Below, piece after piece: positions 1 to 13,300 of a stretch of DNA of 64,000 bases (its first letter is position 1; each line of letters starts with the position of its first letter). A program made the translations under genes and the position numbers. This stretch comes from Nymphaea colorata (lineage: Eukaryota > Streptophyta > Magnoliopsida > Nymphaeales > Nymphaeaceae), in contig NC_045151.1 of NCBI RefSeq assembly GCF_008831285.2, positions 491,544 through 555,543 on the forward strand, given 5' to 3'. Under the pieces are notes generated by a model. It saw only the letters and a program-made list of their open reading frames with translations, had not been told where the DNA came from and ran no database searches.

Positions 1-63
1 CCCCCGGCAATCGGCGGATCGACGACTTCTTCCGGCGCGGTTAGGGTTTCCCGGTGGGCTCCT

Positions 64-103
64 GTCTTTGTTCCGGAACTGCCGTCTTTGTTCCGGAACT
101 GCC
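64..103. repeat. Two perfect copies of a 20-bp direct repeat
   Basis: The 20-base unit GTCTTTGTTCCGGAACTGCC occurs twice in immediate tandem (64-83 and 84-103). Each copy carries the palindrome TTCCGGAA. It lies in the GC-rich left edge of the window, whose identity I could not determine. Confidence 0.9.
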
Positions 104-1214
104 CTCCTTTTGCTGGTCTCTTGGTGGCTTTAGATCGCCAATCCGCCTGCCCTTTTATAACATTGTGAAGGCTACTCTAGTCATTTGGTTTTAGGGGATG
201 TATCTAAACACCTGAAAGAACCGACCTCCTCCTTTTATACAACTAACAAATATGATTCTTTTACGGTTTCGAATATGGACGTGATTCGGATTTGGGTTGG
301 AGATCTCATTGAATTGGACCAGACGTATCTTTATCAGAATATATGCGATCGAAATGTAATGGATTGGCAATTTCACCTGAGTTTTTTCTATAATATCTTT
401 TTGCCAAGCTGTCATATGGTTTTGAACTCGGACCCAAATTCAACCCATTTGCAAGTTTTACACCTTTGGCTAATTTTATAAATGAGATGTACATTTTGGT
501 TCTTCTAACATGATTAATTAGGACTTTCTAATATGTAAAAAATCCATTAAGAAGATACCCATGAAAGCTAAGAACACTTGAAAGAACAGATGATGAGTCT
601 ATGAAGGGTGTTCATCTTGATCTTTTGAAGGACACCCATGAAAGATCTTCATGTTTGGTAAGAGAAATTTTGGTGCATTGAACCTAGACACTTTTGTTTG
701 ATGTGATGAGGAATATCTAAAGTTAGTGGTGGGAATTCTTTGTGTATATTTTTTTTTCTCATGAGATTGAGGATCGTTTTTGTGATTCCTGAGACGGAGG
801 CCTCGACCCCAGCTTGTGAGTGGGGATGTGAAGGGTTCGATCCAATCTTTACAGAATCTAGTTTTTTGGGGATTCTACATAAGTGAACTCGAATCAAGAC
901 CTTTTAAATTCTAATTCGGGTCTGACTAGCTCAAGATCTGGTATTTATAGGCATAATCGGGTCAAATCCAAATCCATATTGTCTCACAGTCGGATATGAT
1001 ATCAGATTAGAATTTAAATTTTATGACCTTTTGATAGCAAATGTATTTATTCTCAGATATATTCATCCACTTGAATATATATTTTTTTTCAATACAGTTT
1101 CCAACATAAACATCACTGTTTGATTTAACCAAACTTTAGAAGAAATTGCACTCATCTGGCTTCATCAACTGTTTTGTGAATCTTTGGCAGGCACCCTCAT
1201 CATATACCCAATTT

Positions 1215-1445
1215 TGTAAAAGCTAGGTTTTATAAAAACCAAGTTTCTTTAATGAGTTTTGAAAACTTGGTTTGTATATTCAGTTGGCACGCCCAAAACC
1301 CGGTTTTTTATAGATAACATGAGAGAAGTTAGGTTTTTTTTTTTTACTCTCTTTTACAAAATCAGGTTTTGTGAAAGCTAGGTTTTCCTAAACCTCAGTT
1401 TTGATATAACCCAAACACTTCAAAAAAACTTAGTTTTCTAAGACA
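1215..1445. repeat. MITE-like patch rich in AAACCAAGTTT / AAACTTGGTTT arms
   Basis: An 11-base perfect inverted repeat (1236-1246 and 1263-1273) is followed by several more copies of AGGTTT and AAACCT in both orientations up to about 1445. Such internally repetitive, foldable AT-rich blocks are typical of small non-autonomous DNA transposons. I could not define termini or a target-site duplication, so the assignment is tentative. Confidence 0.35.
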
Positions 1446-2123
1446 GAGTTGCATGCAAATGCCCTATTAAAATCTACTTGGCTTGTTAGTCATCCCACAG
1501 CCCTTGAGATTTTGTTGCCATTTTTAACCGATGGAGAACTTGCCGTGCAAAAAATACCGCATTCTCTAACAAAACCTAGGGGCGGCAGATTTGAACTCCC
1601 TATACCCAGGGGCGAAGCGAGGATTTTTTTCAGGGACGGGCTAAACAGTCCAATGAACTTGTTCGGGTAAGGTCAAACTAAACCCGAATCTAAAAAATAC
1701 ATTACGCAACTAAAAAATTTCAATTTTTTTTAATGTAAATTTATTTTTCAATTACCTAGGGTGGGACCACCGTCTAGACGCAATATAATATTTTGCGTAT
1801 ATTATACATATAAAGATAACACTTTTGCTCTTCTTCTCCATCCTTTTCCATAAATTTTTTGTTTCTCAACTATGCCTTGGATTGTCTAATTTTGAAAATC
1901 TCAAAATAAACCTCAAGAAAAAACACATGGTTAGAGAGACAGAGAGACAAAGAGAGGAAAAAAAGGTGTGACGGCACGGGTTGGAAAAGGATATGAAATC
2001 CGGAAAAGATGGATTTAATGGAATTTGTGGCCACAGTATCCATGTGTGTTTCTTATTCCTTCCCTCCCAACAGTTTTCACAAGACCGTCCAAGTTCAATG
2101 TACTCACCACAAAAACAATGTCC

Positions 2124-2235
<112 letters not shown>

Positions 2236-3210
2236 TCACTCTAAACCTTGGTGACATCAAGGGACATAAATGAAAGCCCATCCATTGTACCCATTTGTCT
2301 GCAGTCAGTCCAACTGGGACCCAGACGCTAAGTGAGTCCAACTGATCCCCCCACCAGTTCTAGTGTCCAGTTCATTTTCATTTTGCATTTCAGGTGAGGA
2401 AAAGTTGACCAACATGGGCTAATCCTCACATGAAACCATCTCCATATGCCCACACAAAGTATTTGGATCGTAAAATCGGATTTCAGATTTGGATGTGAAC
2501 ATAAAAATTAGATTCGGATCATAAAATCAGATTTCGCATTTAGATTTGGATATGACTTTTCTTTGTTCATATTCGAGCCGAATAAAAGAATATCCGGAAA
2601 GTGGATACAGTTAAAGATTACATGTGATTTGAATCCGATCGTTGACATTCATACTTGGAGGTGTACAACTTATGGTTAAACAACCCAAAGCAGCACATTG
2701 GATTAGCAGCAACCACAAAGGTGTAATCATTTAAAACTTTTAGGATTGATATAGAAAAATTGCATTGAAGGGTCGCCCTTTGGACCTAATTCAGTAACAA
2801 GCGTCAATGTTTTTGAACTTCTTGATACGCACCATGCTTTTGCTGCCAAAAACGAGCTCACTTGTTCTCTACTTCTCTTACAATTAACTCGCCCTGAAGA
2901 CTCAGTAAGATTGAAACACTTCTTTCTGTTCATAAAATAAGTGCTTTTTACATTCAAACAACATACGGAGAACTATAACTCATTTCCAAAAATGATAAAC
3001 CTTAACCTGAAGCTTCTACTCGATGATTAGTAGATGTATGGCTCGTATCAGCATATTCAAAGCATGAGACCTGTTTTTGAAATTAGGGCTACAATATTGG
3101 TCTTCAAATGGAATTTTTCCATTATGTTAGTTCATCAATATTCTGGTGCATGCATTGGCTGCTGGTGTCCTACTTCCCAAAGATCCCTATCTCTCTCTCT
3201 CTCACCCCTT

Positions 3211-3244
<34 letters not shown>

Positions 3245-6200
3245 TCAAATGTGTTACATGAAATTAATATTTTCAACTTTGGGAAGCACTTCTCTTCTAA
3301 GGAGTGCTTGACATTTGAGCTTCTGAGATTTTAAGAAGCTAGAGTGCAGTTCCTAAGGCCCTATGGATAGTCCAGAATGTTATAACTAGTTTACTATAAT
3401 ATTATATAATTCAAGCATTCCCTATCAATCTTCAGAACAGTAGCACATTGGGGTTGCTTAAAAGCAGTTAAACGATCATGATGAAATTCATTGCCAGTGA
3501 CACTGCAGTGACATCGGAGGTTAAATGAAGATACGAATGATACCTATGACCTGAATATTTCCTCTAGAACACTGGCATCATTTAACAATTTAGAGTAATT
3601 ACCATACTAGAGATTAGATAACAACTGGAGCTATAATTTACACAAGACAGGCCCGGAGATGCTCAGATGGCACTTACCTACCTGGTACGGCTAAGCACCT
3701 ATGTATGAAAGAGCCAAGCTGCAAAGCATTTTACCAGTTTCAATCACTAGTCTGCCAATGCTGAGCTCGCTTGGGCTTTGATTTCATGCATATATATATA
3801 TATATATATATATCAACAAAGCCCATATTTGCAAGTGAAGATCAGTGACTTAAGGAGCAACTCTTAACGCTTGCGTTGCCTGAGCTTCTTGCTAAGAGGC
3901 TGTTGCTCGCTCCTAGCTTCAGCTATCTCATAACATCCAACAATAAACTTAAATATTACATACATTCTGTAGTTTCCCTTGTCCGACTGTTGAATCAGCC
4001 TGCAACAGATACCCTGAAGTACCAACAACCAAAAGATTTGTACAAACAAATAAATCTAAAAATAACATGTTCAAGACACCCATGTTGTGTACTTTGGAAT
4101 TAACTTCTTCAATCAGAGAAAAGTGCAAATTACCAGAGTTCCACCATCAATCAAGCAAACTGCTAACTTTTAATCGTTGAAAAAAAGATTAATTCAGTAA
4201 AAACAGAAAAGATGTACAAGTGATCACCATATGTTGCAGGTGTACATTAAAATGTGAATTAGTTTCTCCAAGTGAGCAAGGTAGGTTAGGTAGACCTCTT
4301 TAGATTATGCCATGATACATGCCTGAGCGTTAAACCTTTGAGCTCCTTCAACCCGAACATCCTAAGAAATCCTGCCTATGTCTACGAAGTTTTTCTTTAC
4401 AATCTCTAATTGCTTCTCCATCAATATATATGCGAATCTGACTAATTAGGTCTGAACTCTATCTGATGATAACTTTTAAAAAGCATGAACCGTAACTCTT
4501 ACAGCCCCCAGTCAAAGTGAAAGCTACGATGTATCCTTTTCAAGTAAACTGAAAACTGTGCTCATCATGTAACTCTCTGAATTTGGATTACAGTAAGAAT
4601 ATGTAATTTGTCATCTCGTGGAATTGAAGTATAGGAATATGCTGGAGTTATAAAGATAGGGGAATTGTGTCCATCAAAAATGAACTTCCACTATTAAGTT
4701 CGGATGATATGGGAAAAAAAAGAAAAAAGAAAAAAATCAGTCCAGTTGGAGAAAGAGCAGTTCATAACAAAATAGAACGCAGGGAAAAACATTGCAGTTA
4801 TCGGACATTCAAAAAGGAAAAAATAACTTATCAATTTCTAGATCCCCTAAAGTGCAGATAAGAGCATAATTTGATGAGAAGGAATTGCTTTCAATAATAC
4901 CAATGGAACTGCCAATTGGTCCTGTAAAATCAATAGCTAATTTTACAAATGGATGTTACGAGATGCTGCTTAATTTTCTGTGTTTTCTTTTGCTACCCCT
5001 TAGATTAGATCAATCAAGTTTCTGTTATTTTTGAATCATTTCCCTTGCAATCGGATTGACAAAAAAGGGTACTGCAAGAAGGCAGCAGTCCTAGTCTCCA
5101 TTGTCCAATCACTTTTCCTGGCTTGTCACATTTATACCCATATCTGGTAGGTCAACTTTTCCTATGAAAAGTTCCCTCACTTAACTAGCATGAAATCTTT
5201 CTCATTAGGGCTACCAGAAACAGGACGGGAACAGACGTTCCGTTAGAAACATAAGAAATGGTAAGGCGCAATAATTGGGTTGCAAAACTAATGCAAAACA
5301 TGTTTCCTTGTTAACCACAGCCATTGAGAGAAGACTCTGCAGAAATAATGCAGGTAGATTTCATAAAATGGAACCATTGGATATGGAAAAATGTGATTTA
5401 AACATGAAAGAACTATTCTATTGCTTACATAAGTTGCTTGGAGATGCATGGATCACGATAGAAGTCCATAAAGACAATCTTTCTAACAGAATGCTGCATA
5501 TGATCCTACAGACAGCAACATGCTTTAAGTGGAGGTACTATACTAACTACTAAATGCTAACCACTGAAAATGGAAGCATCGATTCTGCTAAGAGCTGGAG
5601 AACATTGCAGATGCCTTATATGAACAGTGGAAATTTGCATGATGTTGTCTATTAACTTATGCCCATAAGCAGTGTGGTGAAATAATATTTCAGTTGGATA
5701 CAATGGCTAACCTCCTTGGTAACAGGAGAATTCACAAGTGTGGAATAACATGTGGACTCGAGAAGTGAAACTAGGTCCAAAGATATGTCAGAGTTTTAAA
5801 CGCTCTCCACAGTTTATCTCTATCATTTCTCCACCTAGAAGCAATTCTTAAAGAACCATAGCAAGAAACATATGTTACGTGATAAATTTATGATATAATA
5901 CTTATCATGTATCCGCACTACAACAGACTTACCATAAAGCACACAATTATCATGTTCCTGATGTTACTCAAATCACTTCACAGATGTTTTACTGCTTCTC
6001 CTACTAGATAGAATTAGTATTCCTCACCTAATGACCTGAAAAGGGATGAAGAGAACTTACCAAACAGGTATATGGCCTAATTGGGTCTTTAGATTTTCCA
6101 TATTTATTGTGCTTGATAGAGTATTGCTAGAATGATTTCCTTGGCTGCTAAGGCGGTGGAATGTCTTCAAGGATCAGCTACCAGACACTTGAAAGAGCAA

Positions 6201-6715
6201 GTACAAGCAATTTCCATTTGTTAACAGCTATTGATAACAATGCTGCACTGGAACTAATTCCAAAGTTCCAAATGTTTTATCATTTCGAAATTTCATATAC
6301 TAACTTCAAGCCATCTAGGTTTCTAAGGGAAGAAAAACTATTATGATAAGCAACGCTAGACTATCTAATATACATATTTAAGCATCGCATGAAAAAGGGA
6401 GAAACTAAGCATTTTACACAACAGAAGTGCACAAAAAGGAGTGCCACATCAACATATCGTCACTGGCACTCTGTTATTTAGGGGTCTTTATTGTCACTTT
6501 CTTGGAGCAAATCTGCATCAAGAAAACTAAGAAAGGCAACATGTTTTCACCGGAACGTTTTTATCATTACCCTAGCATTAGGCAAAAGTGGATAAATATG
6601 CACATTCATCTCCGGCTTTGTCAAAGTTCCTCCAGGAAAACTACAGCTCATTGCCAAAATCTCTGAGTTCAACAATAAAACAGGAAAGGCGAGAACATGA
6701 AACCACGACCTCTCA

Positions 6716-7222
6716 TCATTCGTTCAACTGCTCAAGCTCAGCCTTCAGTTGTTCCATCTTCAGACCCATAGACCTGTTCAGCGCCCGCCTCTCGTGTTCC
6801 GGCAACCGCGCCGATAAATCTTCGAACATGTCGATGACGACCTTCACCGCTTCTCTCGCTGTGTCCGCCTCTTGGTTGAAATAGACCGTGTCCTTCGCTT
6901 CCAGGGCAAGATCGATCTCTTCCCTCGCTTCCACGAACTTGAGATTGATCTCGTCCACTTCCTTTTCGTAATCTACGCGATCAGTTTCATTGGAGAATCG
7001 CCGAAGTCCACCATAGTTCTTCAAAATGGAAGTATGGGTACTATTAAAAACGCGAGTTCGGGGGCTGTAATCGCTGGGAAATGAAATGGGTGTCCTCGAA
7101 GATGGGGTTTCTGGAGACAAAAGTTGAGGAGAAGGGTAGTGGTTGTCTAGAAATCTAGGGATTGATCGATGGTGGCATGCAAAGAAGCTTCTTCTGAGCG
7201 GAATTCGCGAAAGGAGAGTCAT
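6716..7222 (-). CDS. Small coiled-coil protein, probably mitochondrial
   Basis: This uninterrupted frame encodes 168 residues. The first 25 residues hold many Arg and Ser and no acidic residue, as in a mitochondrial presequence; residues 26-75 are Pro/Ser rich and look disordered. From about residue 82 to the end the chain is strongly charged and helical, with heptad-like spacing (positions 83-128 and 140-168) and a final EQLKAELEQL-type amphipathic stretch. That mixture of targeting sequence and conserved-looking helical tail is what makes the frame look real; the DNA is also more GC-rich than its surroundings. A CT-rich leader on the sense strand precedes the ATG. I do not recognise a named family, and no catalytic motif is visible. 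Mitochondrial location is inferred from composition only. Confidence 0.75.
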   Translation of the reverse strand: MTLLSRIPLRRSFFACHHRSIPRFLDNHYPSPQLLSPETPSSRTPISFPSDYSPRTRVFNSTHTSILKNYGGLRRFSNETDRVDYEKEVDEINLKFVEAREEIDLALEAKDTVYFNQEADTAREAVKVVIDMFEDLSARLPEHERRALNRSMGLKMEQLKAELEQLNE

Positions 7223-8577
7223 CTTTCTTGCAGACGGAGAGAGAAGGGTGGGAGGGGAGAGAGAGAGAGGGAGGCAGAGAGACTTGCTTTATACTTCTAA
7301 CGGCGAAGAGCTCTCCAGGAAATATTGATATCCAGGAGACTGCATCGACAGAACATAATTTTCATAGCAAACATTTATCAGGAATTCTGTATAAATCTGT
7401 AGAATACAACAGCATTGCTCTAGTTAAAAAGAGAGGCCGTGATCTTAGCACTTGAGGATGTGCCAAAAAGGGACACCGAGGGTTTTTAAACGAGAGGACT
7501 TCGAGCACCGTCGATGGCTTGGAATAACTTTTCATGAGAAAATTTATTTCAATGTCAAAACGGGGTGGAAAAGTTATTTCAGGTTTAAAATTTCTGGTGT
7601 ATTTGATGTCCAGAAATAATAGCTTTAGAAAAGTTATTTGCTGTTCGATGCAACAATAAAAAAAAAAAGTAATAGAATCAATTTTTAATACAATTTGATC
7701 AACACATGCCAAAACATGTATTTCTGGACTTTGTTCGAATAGATTTAATAAAAAAAAAAAGCATGATCTTTTTCAACGTGGTGTCGTGTGAACTGTTGTC
7801 ACGTTGATTGCAGAGTAAGAAACAAATCTAATCATGGAACAGTTTGCCCACCAAATTCAACTACTTACGTAGTGCATCTGGAAAGCTAATCTTTTTCTGT
7901 GCAAAATCAGGTGAGGTGATCCTCTTTTGTTGAGAAAGAACGAAAAAAATTCTATGTTGCAGAGATGTATGAACAATTAAAACGCTAGAAGAGAAGACAT
8001 AACTACCCAAAAATGTTAGTCAAGCAACAAACTGATCGGTTTCACAAAGACATAAAATTTCGAAATGTGCAGATTTTGCAGAACTGGCCAATGAGATAAA
8101 CGAAAACCAAGAACCGTCGTGGGGCCGCTGCCCCCTGTAACATACTCCTTTCCTGTATCTTCATTTGGAACTGACCTCAACAAGCGATCTGTTGCTAAGA
8201 AATGAGTCGAGCAGCTCCAACAGATCAAATTCCTGTAAAAAAGAAAGTTTCTGCTGAACAGGGAAATAACTGCTGCAGCACTCACACACCTTCATGCCAA
8301 AACCTTCATACAATGCAAATTAGTCGCCGCCCAAACTCTGTCCTCTCACCTGAAACATGTCTGGAACATAGTGTTTATATGTAATAAAGAAGAGAAGCAA
8401 AGAGGGCAGTTTTGAACAGTAACTACAGGACAAGAGATAAAGGGGAGCCTTGTAGGAATCATGGCTGCTCTGAGATTTCGGGTGTCTTGGAGGCTAAGTC
8501 CACCATATGACTGAAAGGTCAAAGTTTTTTTCATCTTTTCTCTATTCCTCTCAAAGGTGTGGGGCTGCTTTTTGGTG

Positions 8578-8740
8578 TTCTACAGTGATGCTCCAGGCCC
8601 CCCACCTATGGGTTCTTGAGATTTAAAAAATAAAATTTTGCTGGTTAATATTTCTTGAAAATTTAAATTTGACCCTTTGAAAAAAAATTGAAAAATTATA
8701 ATAAGCTCCCCAAGAAAACAATTCTGGCTCTGCCTTTGAC
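8578..8740 (-). repeat. Copy of the GGCAGAGCCAGAATT dispersed repeat
   Basis: Read on the minus strand, this begins with GCAGAGCCAGAATTGTTTTC and ends with a G-rich tract near 8590. The pattern of a GGAGCCAGGATTTTT start, an AT-rich body and a GGGGGGCC end resembles a dispersed repeat seen in many plant genomes. Shorter relatives occur at about 1608-1660, 8868-8935 and 27719-27900. Confidence 0.5.
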
Positions 8741-9373
8741 TAACAAGGGTTGCACATGTGGAATCATCCATCATTTTTATAGAAGCAATGTAACATCTAG
8801 AAGTGAATTTTAGTTTGTGATAGTTAGATCCTGCATAGAAAGGGGCAAGCTAGCGTTGAAGCCGGTGGTCGGAGCCAGAAATTTTTGGTTGAGAAGCACC
8901 ATTTCAAAAATTTTCATTCCTTAAAGAAGCACTAGAATATATAAGTAAACAAATATTTGACAGAACCTACATAAAAATAACAAAAAGCTGCTTACAACAG
9001 TGGGAGCCAGTGGAGGCATAGTGAACAAAGAAGGAGCTGCCTGTAGCTTGGGGTGCATGACATGAAATGTGCCCTTAAAGAAAAGTGAGTCAAGTAATGA
9101 TACAACATATTTCAAGCATGTCTTATAGTTTACTTCAATTTATATCTTCATAAGCTACAAAATAACAACTAATAAAGGAACATGACTTTATGAACTCTTA
9201 AAAATAACAAATCTTCAATACAAGACCCTTCATAAGTACCAAATACAAGTACGAGTCCACCAATCAACTTAGTTGATGGTTTAGTTGATGGTTTATAAAG
9301 TACCAAATACAAGTTATCTTTCAAAACCAAAGTTCAATGTCCAATTCATTTTTTTGAAAAACTGTGCATGCAA

Positions 9374-9459
9374 TACCTTATAAACTATCAATTGATTCAA
9401 TTGAATGACTTATAATCAATTTATGAAGTTTTCATATTTACTTAGTTTACATATTCTAT

Positions 9460-9524
<65 letters not shown>

Positions 9525-9637
9525 CCTTATAAACTATGAATTGATTCAATTGAATGACTTACAATCAATTTGTGAAGTTTTCATATTTACTTAGTTTACA
9601 TATTCTATGGTCTATATATATATATATATATATATAC
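9374..9637. repeat. Tandem duplication of a microsatellite-containing unit
   Basis: About 88 bases starting TACCTTATAAACTAT are repeated with a period of 149 (copies start at 9374 and 9523). Only three substitutions are obvious in the non-microsatellite part. Copy one runs into (CT)n(TA)n, copy two into (TA)n only, so the microsatellite was part of the duplicated unit and has since changed. Confidence 0.85.
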
Positions 9638-10319
9638 TTCTTTGGTGTTCCTGTAATCATCTAAAGAACCAGCTTATAGAAGGTGTAGATCTAGATGTGT
9701 GTGTGTGAATTATGAGTTTACTCTGTCATTAAATAAACAACGATATGCACTTTTGAAAAGAGATTCTCTATATTAAAAAGAGATTTATGGATTTACTCTC
9801 TATCATTATATATATAACATTCCCGGTTTTCTCTAATGTTTCCGCTTATCAAATTTAGTTTCAAGAACTTAAAATGACGATCTTTTTTTTTGAAGTGTGA
9901 TTTTTATTAAGAAATTAAGGAATCGATTTCCTTTCGCCTGTGAAAATCCTTAACATATTTATACTGTAAAAATAAACGCGAGTACACAAGCCATAACCCG
10001 CCGCTGCTTTGCGATGAAAGCCGTAAAGGCGCTAACTTTAATCACGTAGGCATGAATTGGTCATTCGCCTGTGAGTTATGGGCGGACATGAACAAACCCC
10101 AGCATCCTTGAACCGCGGGACGGCGTGAGGGCCTTCATCCTGCCTTTTTCTCCTTTCCATAGTACGGCTGCTCAGTGTCTCATCTGCTGCTCGCTGGCCA
10201 GACGGCTACTGTACTCTCTCTTTGTCTTACCATGGTGGTGGCTTCTTCCTCCAATTTCCTGTGATTGACTCTTCTTTGTGGTTTAAAGTTTTAAACAGCT
10301 GAGCAACTCTCAAACCGTC

Positions 10320-13300
10320 ATGGGGTCGGAACACCACCTCGCCGAACCCAAGAGGATGGAGATGGATGAACACATACAAGGCATCCTGTGGACGGAAAAA
10401 GAAATTGCAGACAGAGTTGCAGAATTGGGTTCTGATATTTCCAAGGATTTTCAGGACTGCTCACCTCCATTAGTTATCATTGGGGTAAGTATGATTGTCT
10501 AAATAGTTTAGTTTTTCTAAACCTTGGTTTCTTGTTTCTATTTGGTTGGTTGTTTCGTATTTTCTGGGTGGCATGTTTTCTTTCTTCACACACACACACC
10601 CATACGCACGCGCGCGCACATACATCCACTAGGGAACAGCTTCTTTTTTTGTGGTTGCTCAGATGATATAAAACTAAACCACATATAGGATTGTACTTCG
10701 AAGTTAAAACTCTTTTTCTTTTATTTTCTTGTTTCGTTTTTTTTTTCTTTTTCCCTGGGTAGCGAATTGTGGTGGCAGTAAGACGTTATGCTTATGCTGA
10801 ATCTACTTGACCTATTATTGCACCAATGAACAATAATAGATGACAACAATTGGTCCTATGTCAACTGTTGCTGGAAAGGAAAAGAAGAGGATTTCTTCAG
10901 GTGTTATGCTGAACTACGCTGTTGAGCGTATCCAGATTCTCGTGCTTAATTTGAAAGTTTTACGTCATATTTTTGAAATATGATGCACTTTTACCCTGTG
11001 CTTATCTATCTGGAGAACTAATTTGTTACATTCTGGGGAAGTTTCAAGGTGTTCCTTGTGGGTCTGGGGATGAACGTGCTAACTAACCAATTCATTTAGT
11101 TGGATCTCGTGTGACCTGAATTTTCATCTTTTATCTAAATTTTCTTCATTCTTTTGTCTTCTAGTTATTGTTTTTTTGGTTTATGGCATGAAATTCCCAA
11201 GTCTATGGGCCCGGCTCCATCATACAACTAGCTACTTCCTTTTTTCCTCATTTTTTATTACAAATATGCTTTCAGTTAATGACTTGACATGCTGTTGCAT
11301 TTTTTCCTGTCACATACTTTCTTTACATTGCTTAGTGTAGACAATTATGATATTGTCCCCAGATATTAAGCATCTATAGATGTGCAGGTTGCAACAGGAG
11401 CATTTTTGTTTTTAGCCGACATAGTGCGAAAGATAACTTTGCCTGTTATGGTTGATTTTATCAAAGTGTCTTCTTATGGCTCTGGGATGGAGTCAAATGG
11501 TTCCCCTCAAATCTGTAATGATGTCAAAATTGACATTAAGGATAAGCATGTTATAGTGGTAATACTTTTAATCCCTACTTGCAGCAATTTGTTAGCTATT
11601 TCTGTGAGAATTTTATTTGGCATCAATTGCTTTAACCATTGCCGTTTGATTGATTTCTTTGGCCTCAAGTCGTCACCATTTTGTTTCCATTGTTTTGTTT
11701 TTTTCTCTTTTTTCTAGTTTCATGTGTAAAAAATTCTCTTAAACAACAAAGTTGTATCATGTATAGCACTGTTCTGTTTTTCATATTCCAGTGTCATCAA
11801 GTTTGATGAGTTTTGGATTATTGTAAGTTGTGCATGCCCTTGGCATATGCACGTTCAGAGGCATAATGTTGAGTGTATTTAATGGAGTGGTTAATTATTA
11901 ACTTACTGATATTAGTATTGTATTTGTGGGTCAAGGAGAAAATGTGGTCGTATGTTTTCCTTTCTACAAGACGAATGTTGACTGTCACTTAGGTGCTAAA
12001 TATGGACTGCCTGTTCTTTACATGAAATGTGCAATGCAGGAAACCATTTCTACCATCGTCCGTATCTACATCAGTCTGGAAGTTAGGAACTCATTTTAAA
12101 GTAGAGGCTGAATATAGGAGCTTCATTTGAATGAGGCTCAAAGCCTGAGTAGTGAGTAGTTAAATCTTTATATTTTCTTTTTCTGATAATATAAACTTCA
12201 TGTACATAATCACTAGATGTTTAGTGCAGTTGTGCCACTTAATAGGTCGTGTTACATTGCTAATGGAGTTCATGCTACTAAACACAAGCCCCCAAGATTT
12301 AATATTTCGTGAACGTACATGCTCATAGCTGATATCTGGAGAAGTAGTTGAAGGGACCTTTTAAATTTAAATATGTTCTTTCACCGTCTGCGGATGTTCC
12401 TTTATTTTTGAGGTATCTATCTCATCATGCATCTAATGGAAATAAATCCCTAAACAATAGGGCGCTTTGATGCTCAAAAAAAATTCTTATAAAAAATAGC
12501 AGGGACAGATTGTAATTTATCTCACCACAACTAAACAGCAAATAATCTACTTGGACTAAGGCTAAGATCAGTTGGTCGATTAATTTCTTGGTGTGCTCAA
12601 CTAGGCCTACTAAGAAACAAGTCAGGTTAACCAACTTGACTCTTTTTTTTTTAATGTGACAGTAATTGGGAAAAACAAAGGAAAATTACTAAAAATGATA
12701 AAGACCACCATCTTTAGAAAGTTCTAGAAAGTCACATATATCCTAATAGCTGCTTATAAGGCAGGAATTCGAAGGAACAACAGCTGCATGTATGCTTTCA
12801 CATGAAGATTCTTGCCCTTTGCACAAGACAGTTAAAAAGTGCAGCTTGTTGTTCTCTTTCACCCATTTTATAAGTTATAACAAAGAGTGACTTGTAGAGT
12901 TAAACTGCTTTTGATTCATAGTTGGCCAAGAGTCTAACTAACATATGAATGTGCATCCTTCATCCATTATATTCCTCTTGTGATTTCAAAGTTCATCTGT
13001 ACATAATAATGGTAATATTAAGTTCTCCAATCTCTCTTTTCATCAGTTGGGATCTTAATATGGCTTTTCCCTATTTGGTGTTCGTATTTATGTTATGTAA
13101 CTGAAGAAAGGACTATTGCTATTTCAGATTGAAGATATTGTTGACACTGGGCATACTTTATCATGTCTTATTTCACATTTGGAAGAGAAAGGTGCTTCTT
13201 CAGTCTCAGTCTGCACTTTGCTCGACAAGCCAGCAAGACGAACAGTTGTTATGAAAATTCATCGAGGGAAATTTTATAGGGGCTTTGAGGTACTTTGGCT

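Larger units (their letters stand above)
7223..10319. other. Intergenic region between the coiled-coil gene and the HGPRT gene
   Basis: The two genes are divergent, so this interval should contain both promoters. The left end (7223-7290) is a GA-rich leader for the minus-strand gene. In between lie two pieces of a dispersed repeat (8.58-8.93 kb) and a duplicated microsatellite block (9.37-9.64 kb). From about 9.99 to 10.32 kb the sequence becomes more GC-rich and is the likely promoter and 5' leader of the HGPRT gene. I see no further gene. Confidence 0.6.

Noticed and set aside
780-850. tRNA-like GGTTCGATCC box preceded by a G/C-paired stretch
   Set aside because: The internal B-box resemblance is good but no A-box, acceptor stem or anticodon arm can be folded; at most a tRNA-derived SINE relic.
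3864-4049. Minus-strand frame ending KLRQRKR
   Set aside because: Not listed as a gene because no family or upstream exon is certain; kept only as part of the possible spliced transcript finding.
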